Below, one piece after another: positions 21,721 to 32,535 of a stretch of 64,000 nucleotides of DNA (position 1 is the stretch's first letter; each line of letters starts with the position of its first letter). Made by a program: the position numbers and the translations under genes. The DNA lies in contig CAMTDV010000013.1 of NCBI GenBank assembly GCA_947069175.1, positions 27,469,857-27,533,856 on the forward strand, given 5' to 3'. This DNA is from Scalesia atractyloides. Its lineage: Eukaryota; Streptophyta; Magnoliopsida; Asterales; Asteraceae. The notes beneath the pieces were generated by a model. The model searched no databases. It saw nothing but the letters and a program-made list of their open reading frames with translations, and was not told the origin of the DNA.

Positions 21721-22061
21721 GTGATTATCCGGATGTTTATACATGTATCCTATCACACAGATACATATATACAACAACACACACCATTGTTAGTATCGTA
21801 TCTGGGGCCTAGCCCTTTGTATATGTTCATGTCGACACACAATTGATTCAATTAAAAAATATATATTTTTATATCAAAATATACAATTTTTATCTTCTGA
21901 AATTCGTTTCACCAAATCGGTAAGTCAAACAAAATATATATATCCTTTGATATAAACATATTTTCAAGTTTGATACGTTGTCTATATAAAAAAAAAAACA
22001 AAACTTGTACTTCACATGTGTATTATGTGATTATAATTAGCTTTTTAATTTAGTATATCTT
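21721..22061. other. AT-rich stretch with short CA/TA repeat, unit 1
   Basis: Contains ATATATACAACAACACACAC near 21770, where units 2 and 3 have a longer mixed CA/TA run. The rest is AT-rich with no gene. It may still belong to the LTR. Confidence 0.45.
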
Positions 22062-22400
22062 TTAGGGTTAGGTTTCTTGGAGGTTTAGGATTAGATTTTT
22101 TGGTGTGGGGGGATGGGGGTTTAGTTTTTGGGGTGGTGCGGGTGGGGGGTTTAGGTTTTTGAGGGGTGTGGGTGGGGGTTTAGGTTTTTGAGGGTTTATG
22201 TTTAAGGTTTAGTTTTAGGATTTTTTTTTTCCGAATGTGAGGTGGGGGTGGGGGGTTTAGTTTTTTGGGGGTGGGGGAGGTTTTGCCTTTCATGGGAGTC
22301 GGGATGGTAGATTTAGGATTTTGGTGGGTGAGGGGGAGGTTCTAGGTTTTTGGTGTGTGGGGGGTTTAGATTTTTGGGGGGTGTCCGTGAGGGGTGGGTT
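22062..22400 (+). repeat. G-rich telomere-like degenerate repeat, unit 1
   Basis: Repeated words such as TTTAGGGTTAGG, GGGGTTTAG and GGTTTAGGTTTTTGAGGGG recall the plant telomere unit TTTAGGG in degenerate form. All are in the same orientation and interspersed with G runs of three to six. Many G runs on one strand make G-quadruplex formation plausible. Confidence 0.65.
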
Positions 22401-22659
22401 AGATGATTTAGCCTTTTTCGTATTATTGTACATGTGTAGTACAACTTTTTTTTGAAAAAAAAAGTTTTTTATCTATTATTTATAGCGATTTTTAATAATA
22501 TAATTAAGAGATGGTATTTTTTAGGTTTTTCAATTAATATTTAATTTTTTTATTTAAATTTGTTTTTTTCCTCATATGTTTGTGTATATATACAAGCCCC
22601 TTAAAAATTCTCCTGCACAAACCATAATGTCATCAGTGAACGAGGTTACAACAGGTGGG

Positions 22660-23000
22660 GGAAAACCCCATACGTGGACCAACTAGATCTTAGTACACAT
22701 GAAAATTCCTTAAAAAGAACACCATTATCGGTTTCTCTCTCTGTCTCCAAATCTTAGTGAGACTAAATAAAGTAAAAAGATATCATTTTATGAAAGATGC
22801 CACATGTATGTAAGGGAAACTAAAGTGGAGTACAAGACTACACACCTCAAATCCCTTTGTCAATATTTTAAGAAAAACGACAGCGGCAGATATCGTTAGC
22901 GGATTGCAGTTCAATTGTATTGGCCAAACACCTACACACAGAATCCATGCTTTCCAAAACTATCATATTTTATTTTGGGTGACCAATAATATCATACGCA
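22660..23000 (+). promoter_or_regulatory. Orphan DUF241-type promoter remnant, unit 1
   Basis: The motifs follow the order of the DUF241b promoter: TACGTGGACCAACTAGATCT, ACATGAAAATTCCTTAAAAA, ATCATTTTATGAAAGATGCC, GGGAAACTAAAGTGG, GCCAAACACC and a TATTTTATTTTG stretch. No DUF241 coding sequence follows; the segmental-duplication boundary cuts in where the TATA box and ATG would be. I read it as the upstream part of a third family member. Confidence 0.65.
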
Positions 23001-23035
23001 ATTGTATTGGCCAAACACCTACACACAGAATCCAT
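22912..23035 (+). repeat. 37-bp direct repeat at the unit 1/unit 2 junction
   Basis: The stretch beginning CAATTGTATTGGCC and ending AGAATCCAT occurs at 22912-22948 and at 22999-23035. The second copy ends exactly where unit 2 begins (CACCAACG). The repeat is confined to the breakpoint, as in a templated insertion during end joining. Confidence 0.85.
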
Positions 23036-23987
23036 CACCAACGTGTCTAAACAAACAAGGGTTCCGAACAAAAAAAACAAAGACAAGTCCTAACAAAGAT
23101 TTAAGATGAAATATTTGTACATGATCAAACTTTGGACCTAAGTGCCTTAACGATTTAGGACATTTGTAGGTTAGAATACAAACAAGGAACCACACGAGGT
23201 TGCTCGCACGATAGCAAGGAATACAAGCTGCGAGTTCATGTCCCCACTTTCAAATACATTTTATGTTTCCAAAACTAGGGGAATACAAGTTACAAATGGT
23301 ATGGTAAGCTAGAAAATCAAATAACTATAGATCATGTGCACATATAGACCGAGGAATGAAATTTGTAGACCTATTGAGTTTTGGCGAGCTCCACTCCTGG
23401 TCCGCGAGACCCCACTGGAGTGCTTTTGTGTCCCAAGACGAGGAGAATCGACATACATAATCTAGGTTTTGTTGCTTCCTATGTCGGCACAATGTTAATT
23501 TCCTTACTGATCAACGGATTTCATAGACGCTTTACATACGAGATTTTCAATACAAGTGTTTTCAAATGTTTTAAAGCCTCATTTGATACTAAATAAAATA
23601 CATGAATTCAACAACTTTATATTGACTTTTCAAACTTACATATATTTCAGGAAAGTAAGCTTACAAGCATGGAGAATAAAGAGTACAAGGAACCAAACAT
23701 GATGCCATCTTTTGAAGGGCTTGTCTACTATATAACGCCTCCTTGCCGAAATATAGTGGCTAAAACCTGGTTTATGAAAACTACATTTTGATGAATAATA
23801 TTTTGTGAAACAATTACATTTGGAAAACTTGTAAAACAATATATTTAACTTTTGTGTTGTGACATTTAATACAACTTTGGCAATGGCATCTTGGTTTATT
23901 TTATCATGTAGTATGTTTACTTTATCGAATGCAATGAGAACTTATCTTATTTCACACCTCGCGCTTCCGGTACAAGGGGGTGTGACA
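23036..23987 (-). mobile_element. Truncated LTR (TGTCACACC family), unit 2
   Basis: Counterpart of 4436-5397, ending GGGTGTGACA. It is truncated at the same base, here directly at the junction with unit 1. Confidence 0.6.
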
Positions 23988-24994
23988 TTTAAATAATTAA
24001 ATTAGAAATTCGATTTTGTTAATGTTAATAGTAAGGGTAACTTAGTCTTTTCACATGGGCATAACTGAGAAAAGTAACCCCATTCATGTTAGCGACTATC
24101 CGAAAAATGAGTGCGTAAAAGTTGTGGACAGTCCAGTTGTAATTTTAGAAAGGTGGCTTTCTAGAAGGATTTTGTATGGGAGAAGCAAGCTAACTAAATA
24201 CTAATTTTTTTACGCCGCGCGTTGCGGTGAAATTGAGTAAATGATAATGTAAAACAAACGTGTTTTGAAAATAAAACATGTTGTATAGAAGGCCAAACCA
24301 TTAGAACCATTTAGTTTATTATTGTACCGTTTTATGATACCAAATAAATACTTTATTTTGAGTACAACTTCGTTTTTAACAAAACTTATAACGGAATGTC
24401 CAGGGAAAAAATCAATCACAACTAGGTACTTAAATTTTTAGAAAAAAAGTTATAAACATAAATTACTAAAGAAGTATCAAATTATTTGATACATTAATAT
24501 ATGTTCTAAAAAATAGAAAAAAAAATTATTAAACAATGATAAATGAATTATATGGTTTTAAAAAAGGAAAAAATTAAAAATATGTTATTAAAAGTAAATA
24601 TCATAATATATTATTATAATATATTAAATAAAATTAATAAAAAACAATATATTATTTTAAAAATAAAGTTACTGTTAATCGTTTTTCGTTAACTATATAT
24701 AAAATAATATATAACCAGATTATATCAGTGTTACATATATTGTATGATTAATTTATTTTAACCCTTTAATTTACTATTTGATTAAAGAACTTCTAGGTTT
24801 AAGGATCACTCAGTTATGCATTGTATTAAGATGTAGGAAAAGGCTTTGCCTTTCCATGTGGTGAGGTTCAAATCCCTTTATGACAAAAAATTAATTGTTA
24901 AAGATGATTGAGTAGTGTAACTAATGGCAAAGGATCGCCTACAAGAGTATTTTGTCATGGCTCTGCATTCGCGAACGAATCCTGCATAGGAACC
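23988..24994. other. AT-rich non-coding stretch, unit 2
   Basis: Counterpart of 5398-6391; no gene. The minus-strand frame at 24210-24419 is low-complexity and absent as an open frame from unit 1. Confidence 0.45.
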
Positions 24995-24997
24995 TTA

Positions 24998-25659
24998 GGG
25001 ACGTTTGGCTCGCGGAATGTTTTGGAATCGGAATTGGAATTTGTATAAAATTAGAAATATGAAGGAATTGTAAATTGTTTTGGAATTGTAAATTGTTGTA
25101 AATTGGAATCTCAATTCTATTTTTGTTGTGTTGGTTGTCAAATGAATTGGAATCCATCACCCCGTCACCCTCAACCCTCGGTTCGGGTCGAAACGGTACG
25201 GGTGGAAACAGTACGGGTTGAAATGGTTCGATTCCAAACGCTTTGCGTCGAAACAGTCCGATTCGAAACGTTTCGGGTCGAAACCATTCGCATCGAAACG
25301 ATATAGTTCGAAACTTCGCGTCGAAACCGTTCGGGTCGAAACGGTTCGCATCGAAACGGTACGGGTCAAAACGGTTCGGGTCGAAACGGTTTGCATCGAA
25401 ACGGTATGGGTCGAAACGGTGCGGGTCGAAACGGTTGACGATTCCAATGAATTATTTTAATTCCTTCACTTATAGGAAGGATTTTGACTTCCTTTAGTTA
25501 TAGGAATTAAAGGAATTCATGCCCAATTCCAATTCCATATCAACCAAACATATGAATATTGGAATTGATTCAAATTCCATCAAATTCTGTGAACCAAACG
25601 TCTTAAAATATGGAATTCAGATTCCAATTCCCTTGAATTCCTGTGAACCAAACGCCCCT
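24998..25659. mobile_element. Tourist/Harbinger-like MITE with internal minisatellite, unit 2
   Basis: Same TIRs as the unit 1 copy, with TTA on both sides (24995-24997 and about 25660-25662). It is longer because the internal minisatellite has more repeats. Confidence 0.65.
25181..25439 (+). repeat. GGTCGAAACG-type minisatellite, unit 2
   Basis: The longest of the three arrays, about 259 bp. Extra copies of CGGGTCGAAACGGTTCGCAT relative to the other units explain the difference. Both strands show long S/K/R- or T/V/S-rich frames that are artefacts of the repeat. Confidence 0.9.
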
Positions 25660-25662
25660 TTA

Positions 25663-27050
25663 AAACAAGCCGAGTGTTTCGAGGATTAAGTGTGGGTATG
25701 AACCTGCGTGCACATGGCTTACCTGGCATTTGAGACCATATCTCTTCAACCACCTTCTCTTCAAGATGTGGAAACCTGGACATATAAGTACAACATAGGT
25801 TTTGGTGCGAACTGCATCATCTAAACACATTAGAAATCATGCATACCATCTAACGTGGTGTGTACACACATGTGGAAGTCCAGACCAACACATACTAGGC
25901 TACCATGTACACATATGGGGTTCCAAGACCACCTTTGGTGTACCTCCCTACGTTCCCTACCTCCTTTGGGATACGTATGTTCAAATTTATATCCACACCC
26001 ATTCTAACAAACCAATTATTTGTAAACAAAGATGTTCATGCAATTCATGTGGAAAACATGATGGTTTGGAGAGACTAAGAAAATTCAAGTGTTTTTGTAG
26101 GTACATAATGAAGTATTCAATTGAAAACAACTAACCTCTGGTTTCCATTTATAGTAACTTTTTTCGATGGATTCCTGACGGAAGCGCCGTCGAGAAATGA
26201 TTCCCATAGACAAACAATTTAAAAGCTGGTCAGAAATCTTACCCGAAATCTTATCTTTAAAATTAGGAGCGAATTACCGATTTACAACCCGTTTGGAAAA
26301 CTGTTAACATCTAAAAAGCCTGAGCTGGATCTTAATCAAAATATTTTCTTTAAGATTTGCGATGGATTAACGAGCGACAATCCATCGGTAAATAGTTTCC
26401 AGAAACAACAACCAAATTTGAATTTATGTGTGCGGGTGATGCTCTATTTTTTGGGTCATGCTATCCGTCTCTAACCCATCAGTGATTACTCCGAGTATTT
26501 TTGTTCTTTAGTTGTATTTTTTTTTGTTTCTTTTACAAATCGTGGCTTATGCATTGGTGCCCTATCATTGATTTCACAATAGTAGTATGTTAGCCGTTAC
26601 AAACTAAATAAAAATCATCAACCCGTCTGATCTTGCATCAACTGCATCCACATGATCTCTATGTTCCACCTTGCATTCCCGATGACAACTACCATTGCAC
26701 ATGCATAACCATAACCTGTTGTGATGACAAACCCATACGTGGACCTATTAGACTTCAACCTTGACCACGAACAAGAACACCATTATTTATCACATTTAAA
26801 TATCTTCACGTCAACTCTTACTATCTACAAAAGTTTATCTTTTTATAGAAGTTTCAATCTTGAGATGCCACGTTCATGTAAAGGAAAACTAACGTGGCCC
26901 TTTGTAAACTATACACCTCATTACCAACTTCAAATAACACAACAAAATTGCCTATATAATTGGGGACATAATTCTGCTGACCAAACAACCAACACAACAA
27001 ATGAAAAATGCTTTACAGACATCATATCTATTGCTAGATGTCAAGCACAA
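25663..27050. other. Upstream region of DUF241a, unit 2
   Basis: Counterpart of 7016-8400. Frames at 25802-26134 (110 residues) and 26721-27062 (113 residues) are open here and in unit 3. They begin at non-ATG codons, the second overlaps the promoter, and in unit 1 both are broken. Neither is accepted as a gene. Confidence 0.45.
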
Positions 27051-27055
27051 GTGGA

Positions 27056-27062
27056 TATATAG
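27056..27062 (+). promoter_or_regulatory. TATA box of DUF241a, unit 2
   Basis: TATATAG, 62 bp before the ATG, at the position conserved in all copies. Confidence 0.6.
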
Positions 27063-27123
27063 TATACCATAGACATAAGATCACCACAGCAAAAAAACAA
27101 ATTTTATTTCCTTTCTTGCCCCC

Positions 27124-28031
27124 ATGGCTTCTGTTTCAAAATTTAGCATCAAAAGCCAAACTAAATCCATTAGTTTGCCTTGCAGATCACATCCAACCAC
27201 TTTGGAAATTGAAGAACTGCTTAGCAAGATTAAAACAACAGTAGCAGTAGCATCATCTGCAGAGGCAATCTGCAACAATCTATCCCAGCTGACAGGATTG
27301 TATAAATGCATGAACGATCTTCTAACTTTATCAAGCACACAACTTTTGATGTCTAATGCACAAAAAAAGAAATGGGTCAATGAGCTAGTAGACGAATCTG
27401 TCAAGTTCTTGATATTTGTGGCAGCATAAGTGAGATGCTATCAGAAATCAAAGATCATTGTAGAGATCTTGTTTGTGCTCTTCGAAGGCGAATGGATGAT
27501 CATCTTATCATTGAGAACAGCATCATGAAATACAATTGTTTCAGAAAGAAATTGAGGAAACATGTTAAAGGTTGATTGCAAGTTTGAAGCAAGTTGATAA
27601 CCTTTCTGGTGGCAGAGGTTCAGTGGTGGTTGATTCTGATAACCACCAGCTTGCCGCGGTGATCCGGGCAGTAATAGGAGTTTCTGAAATGACCATTTTG
27701 GGTTTTGATCTCTTCTGATGTTCTTCTCTGCGCCCGTTTGGAAGCCAAATAGATGGTCCATTGTGGTGTCTAAGATAAGGCACAAAGAGATGGTGGCATG
27801 TGAAGATCAGAAAGAAAATGGGAGTGTGAATGAATTTGAAAGCATTGATGCTGCATTGAGAAAATTATGTAAATATGGGTTTTGTAGTGAAAAGGGAAAT
27901 CATGTGCAGATTGCACAATGTAGGTTGGAGAGAGTGGGAGCTCATATTGAAGGAATGGAGAGTGGATTAGAGTGCATATTTAGTTTCTTGGTTCAGACCC
28001 GGTTTCACTTCTCAATATCATTTCCCAATAA
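27124..28031 (+). pseudogene. DUF241 family protein, paralog a, unit 2 (four single-base losses)
   Basis: Orthologous position and sequence to the unit 1 and unit 3 copies. The frame opens at ATG 27124 with the SISLPCRSHP signature, then breaks four times: near 27410 (CTTGATAT for CTTGGATAT), 27570 (AAAGGTTG for AAAGGGTTG), 27708 (TTGATCTC for TTGAGTCTC) and 28000 (CCCGGTTT for CCCGGGTTT). All are losses and three are in G runs. The span is 908 bp, exactly four short of the 912 expected. There are also substitutions, such as Lys for Asn in the QNKKW motif. As written it encodes about 101 residues. Four losses in one copy could mean decay, but the G-run context also fits poor consensus. Confidence 0.82.
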
Positions 28032-28523
28032 AAAGTCAAAAGTCGTTGTATATTTACGGGACCCTCCCATAGTCTTAACCAACGGGATTAGGTAAATCAC
28101 AATTTTTCGCAAGTGGTCTTTAAGAGGTTAGGAAAGAAACCGGTGGAAATTCGAAACCAAAACCTCTACTAGAGGTGCATCATCCCTTGAAGGTTTATCA
28201 TATCACTATTCAAGCAGTTCTGCATAGGCAGCAAATGTTTTAGCTGATATGTTTATGCTTTCGAGTATTTATTCAATAGATTGTGTATATTCACCAGACT
28301 TTGTAGTTATAAAGATATAAACATATATACCTGACTTGATTGGTCCTTAATTTGACATTTAATTTCTCATATTTAGTAGATACGTTCATTTTATTCAGTA
28401 ATTGTTTAAGTAAATCACATAATTTTCTTTAATTATGTGCCATAATAACTATTAGTAAGTGATGAAAGACAGAATCGTAAATCGTCGTGTACAAGCATAG
28501 CGAACACAAAAAAAGGCTAGATG
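28032..28523. other. 3' flank of DUF241a, unit 2
   Basis: Counterpart of 9386-9878; non-coding and near identical. The apparent extension of a coding frame to 28095 results from the last single-base loss in the gene. Confidence 0.45.
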
Positions 28524-28806
28524 AGTTCTAGCAGATCTTCGGCGAACGTATCATCATCAACAAGATCTTCGGCGAAATACAAACATCTCTTCTTTGGGCG
28601 AAGCACAGGGCGAAATGGAATAACCTGGAGTTGCGAAATTGGATATCTTTTAATATAGTTGAGTGAGTATCTAATATATCATTGTTAGGCGATAAATGGG
28701 TGATTGTGTATCATATTCCGGTTTAGTGTCTTGCTTAATAAAGCATTGTATACAATTTGGTGATGAAGAAAATGTCGTTTGCGTTCAAAAAAAAGTTCTA
28801 GCAGAT
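28524..28806 (+). mobile_element. Retroposed insert with 13-bp target-site duplication, unit 2
   Basis: AGTTCTAGCAGAT occurs at 28524-28536 and 28794-28806, enclosing the same 257-bp poly-A-ended insert as in unit 1. It therefore predates the duplication. Confidence 0.7.
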
Positions 28807-30770
28807 GTTTAGATAATAAAATGTCTCAAAACATTATAAAAGAGCGATTCTGGTAACTGGAATATTAAATTCGGTTGTAGCTGATACATTAAATATTATC
28901 TTGAATAAAATACAAAAACTAGAATATAAAATTTTATCAAAATAATTACTTAGTTAGACAAATAAAAAAGTATCTAAATACGAAATTACTAAAAAGCTTT
29001 AGGTAGTTTCACTAACTAAATCTTAGTAAATATGACACATTAAGATACAAAAGAGTAATTAGAACTAATGACGACCTAATATGACAGTAAACCTAGCTAA
29101 TATAACAAATTTAGATATAATAAGGCTGACATGCCCCTTCAAAGATCTATTACGACCCTTAACATCCAGTAAAACACAATAAGATATAATTAAAGGCTCC
29201 TTAGATCTTAATACGACATAATATGACGTCATCACAGATCGTCGCCATTAGTGATGACGCCTTTAGCAGTCACGCATGACATTAGTGGCGACAACTTGTA
29301 GTGCTCACAACTCTAGGCAACCCTTTTAAGACCTAGTATGAACTTTCACAACCTATATGTCCCATTAAGAGCCACAATGACTCTAATGATCAATATGACA
29401 CATTAAGCCATGAATGTCAAGTTTTAAAGTATTGGTAATATTTGCAATAAGAAGTAGATATGGCAAACAAACCAAGCTGGAAAGGAATACATGATGTCAA
29501 AAAAATATGAGACGAGTATTTCAGGTATGTGAGTAGGTACGGGAATAAAAAAAAAGACTTATTGGTTACGGGGCGAGCATGGATTAGGTGATACTTGAAG
29601 TGGTTACTCAGAACGATATACCCGTTAACGTTTGCCTAAACAATATACCAAAAAAAATATATTCTATTTTTTTTCTTCGACGATTGTATTTATAATGTTG
29701 TTTATATTCCTTTTGATATATGTATTTATAATATTGTTTATATTTTACATGCTATGAAATATATCGACTTATCTTTTGTGATTTACAAATTCATGAACCT
29801 TATTAAACGTTTCTAACATTTTACGGTTAATAATTTGTATGTAATTTATTATATCTTTTAATTTTTTTGTAATTGATAAAAATATCAAATTATTTAGAAG
29901 TTAGAAGAAAAACAAAGATAATCCACATGAAAATCACAACATGTATTTTTTTCAACAAACTAACGGGTAAATATGATACTTGCAGGTATGTTTGATGCCT
30001 AATAGGTAGTTACCGGACAAATAACTGACGAATATTGGGTCAAACATGAGACATGATCTTATAAATTAGATACAAAATTGAGATTGCAAATACATGTCTC
30101 ATTATCATCCCAAATAAGAACCATGTAAAGACAGATGAGACAGCCCAAACATAAAAATAAAAAATAATAATAACCTAATTTTAGTGTGATTATGAAATCT
30201 CGACCCTCAATAGAAATATGATCAAATAGCTAAATAAATGGTACATTTGGCTACTGATTATTTAACGGTTTTTATTTAAACCTCCCTATTACATCATCAT
30301 CACAAATTTAGCAACTTTAATGTGAAATTATGCATAAAACTTTAACATCTAGTCTAGAGAGGGCTAAAATGTAAAACAATTTTGCTATCTTCTTATATAT
30401 ATGTAAAATTATCATATCATATCTTTGACCCAACTAATCCATAAACTTTGTTTAAAACGGCCACAAATTTTATATCAGATATTTTAAATATGTCAAATTC
30501 GAGTACATAGAATGGAACTAACCTGTGTAGGGGATGGACGTGGCCATTTTTGGACCATTTCATCTAATCTTTACATGCAACCCAACATAAAAAAAGTATT
30601 AATAAACATGGGTGCAACAACGTTGGTCGAAAGGGCATACGTAGATCAATTAGGTCTTCACTTCAATTCGTAAGCATGAAGTTTTGATTGTGACATGGAG
30701 TTCAGTATCTTATCCAATCCCCGGTTAGGATGGTGTAACATCGATTATTATTATTATGACTATCCACTAT
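28807..30770. other. AT-rich intergenic stretch between DUF241a and DUF241b, unit 2
   Basis: Counterpart of 10162-12111; no gene. It shares with unit 3, against unit 1, the block with GATACAAAATTGAGATTGCA near 30068 and lacks the extra ATTAGAACTAATGA repeat of unit 1. Confidence 0.45.
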
Positions 30771-31148
30771 ACGTGGACCAACTAGATCTTGATGCACATG
30801 AAAAATTCCTTGAAAAAGAACATGATTATTTGTTACTCTAATAAAATCTTGAGCGATACCTGAATAAAGTTAAAAGATTTCATTTTATGACAGATGCGAT
30901 CTTTAGATGCCAGATGTAAGGCATAACTAAAGTGGCACCAAACCTTTGGCATTTAAAAAAGAAAGTGGCATATATCATTGATGGATACAGTTGTGTTCGC
31001 CAAACACCAACACATGATCTTTTCAGAATTTAATATATTTTGTTTTCAACAAGCAATAATATGTGATAAGCAAGTATATATAGTGTAGCATAGAGGATAA
31101 GCTTAACATACCAATAAAACAAATAAAGCTATTCTATACGACTATACC
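30771..31148 (+). promoter_or_regulatory. Promoter region of DUF241b, unit 2
   Basis: It contains TACGTGGACCAACTAGATCT and TATATATAG at 31075-31083, the latter 66 bp before the ATG at 31149. It is essentially identical to the unit 1 promoter. Confidence 0.6.
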
Positions 31149-32061
31149 ATGGCTTCTGCCCCGAAATTAAGCATCAGATGCCAAACTAAATCCATTAGCT
31201 TACCTTGTAGATCGCATCCGATCAGTTTTGAGATTGAAGAAATGCTCAACAAGATCAAAACAAGGGCATCAGAAGCGGCATCTGAGGACGCAATCTGCAG
31301 TGGGTTATCCCAGCTGTCAAGATTGTACAAATGCATGGATGATCTCCTAACTTCATCAACCACCCAAGTTTTGATGTCTCGTGAACCAAACAAGAGATGG
31401 GTTGATGCGCTCGCAGATGAATCAGTGAGATTCTTGGATATTTGTGGAAGCATAAGTGATATGTTGTCAGAAATCAAAGGGCATAATAGAGCACTTCTTT
31501 GTGCTTTACGGAGGAGAAAGGGGGAGATGAGCTTTGAAAACTGCATGGAGAAATACAATTGCTTCAGAAAGAAAATGAAAAAAGATGTTAAAATGTTGAT
31601 TGGAAGTTTGAAGCAAGTTGATAACATGATCAACGGTGGTGGTGGTGGTTCAGTGGTGGTTGATTCAGATAACCACCAGCTCGTGGCAGTGATCAGGGCA
31701 GTAATAGGAGTTTCCGAAGTGACCATTTTGGTTTTTTGAGTCTTTGTTGACGTTCTTCTGTGTTCCAGTTTCCAAAACAAACAGATGGTCACTTGTGGTG
31801 TCAAAGTTCTTGCACAAAAGGATCGTGGCATGTGAAGATCAACAAGAAAATGTGATCGGGAATGAATTCGAAAGAATCGATGCGGCGTTGACAAGATTAT
31901 GTAAATACGGATCTTCGAGCGAAGTGAGAAATGTGCAGATTGCACAATGTAGGTTGGAGAGATTAGGAGCTCAGATGGAAAACATGGAGGGTGGATTAGA
32001 TAGCATTTTTAGGTGCTTGGTTCGGACCAGAGTTTCACTTCTTAATATCATCTCCCAGTAA
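31149..32061 (+). CDS. DUF241 family protein, paralog b, unit 2 (one T insertion)
   Basis: The least damaged DUF241b copy. Open from ATG 31149 for 196 codons through the GGGGGSVVVDSDNH linker and the AVIRAVIGVSE segment. A run of six T at 31732-31737, against five in the other copies, then shifts the frame to a stop. The rest is open from 31744 to TAA at 32061 and ends RTRVSLLNIISQ. The span is 913 bp, one more than the 912 expected. A homopolymer insertion is the commonest consensus error, so the gene may be intact in the plant. Family function is unknown; it is plant-specific, helical and probably soluble, with no targeting signal evident. Confidence 0.87.
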
Positions 32062-32225
32062 CAATCAAGCTGTTTGGTTGTTTATTGGTCTTGCATAAGC
32101 ATCAGAATTTTAGTTGATGTGCTTATGCTTTGGACTCTTTTCTCAAAAACACATGTACAATGTCGACTAGAATTTGTAGTATGCAAGTATAGATATATAG
32201 AATTTTAAATCTGATTATATATATT
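32062..32225. other. 3' flank of DUF241b, unit 2
   Basis: Non-coding counterpart of 13391-13555. Confidence 0.4.
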
Positions 32226-32535
32226 CTGAGTGTGGTCCTATAAAGCTTTAAAACTGTTAACGCGTTCCAGGCTTCCCATTGTAAAGAAAATCTCATTCAT
32301 TAATTTTGTTGTGATTAGCAATAAAGTGAACCAGTTCTAACAGTTCTTGTGTGATTAATCTATGATATTCCAACATTGTGGTACCAGAGAACACTCAAGA
32401 GAACCTAAAAGATTACAATGGCCATAGCCAATAGACGCAACAATGAAATTGATGAGGAGCTAAGGCCCTCAAACCGGCACCTTACAACTGGATATCATTC
32501 GCATCGTATACTCTAAAAGACAGTTTATGTTTTGA
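32226..32535 (+). mobile_element. LTR/leader relic with primer-site-like motif, unit 2
   Basis: TGGTACCAGAG lies at 32379-32389 and ATG at 32418, the same layout as in unit 1. One extra T near 32500 changes the end of the short frame. Confidence 0.5.

Larger units (their letters stand above)
4436..23035 (+). repeat. Tandem segmental duplication, unit 1 (18.6 kb)
   Basis: The unit begins CACCAACGTGTCTAAACAAA; near-identical sequence restarts at 23036 and 48661. Gene, TE and satellite order is the same in all three units. This unit differs from the others in carrying a solo LTR at 15523-18193, an 11-bp deletion in DUF241b, and several private small differences near 10430 and 11440. Confidence 0.93.

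Noticed and set aside
25157..25497. Several long S/K/R- or T/V/S-rich frames around the minisatellite
   Set aside because: The repeat period of about 15 bp is a multiple of three, so open frames arise in several registers on both strands. They vary with repeat number.
25802..26134. 110-codon frame upstream of DUF241a in units 2 and 3
   Set aside because: It begins at a non-ATG codon, is broken in unit 1, and has no family resemblance despite some cysteines. It is conserved only because the DNA was recently duplicated.
26721..27062. 113-codon frame ending at the DUF241a TATA box (also 52278-52619)
   Set aside because: It starts at a non-ATG codon, lies in the promoter and overlaps the TATA box. 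The related DUF241b promoter does not keep it open.
31142..31945. 267-codon minus-strand open frame opposite DUF241b of unit 2 (and shorter ones opposite the other DUF241 copies)
   Set aside because: It is the antisense of a recognised family gene. The plus strand carries the DUF241 signatures, TATA box and ATG; the minus strand matches nothing known.
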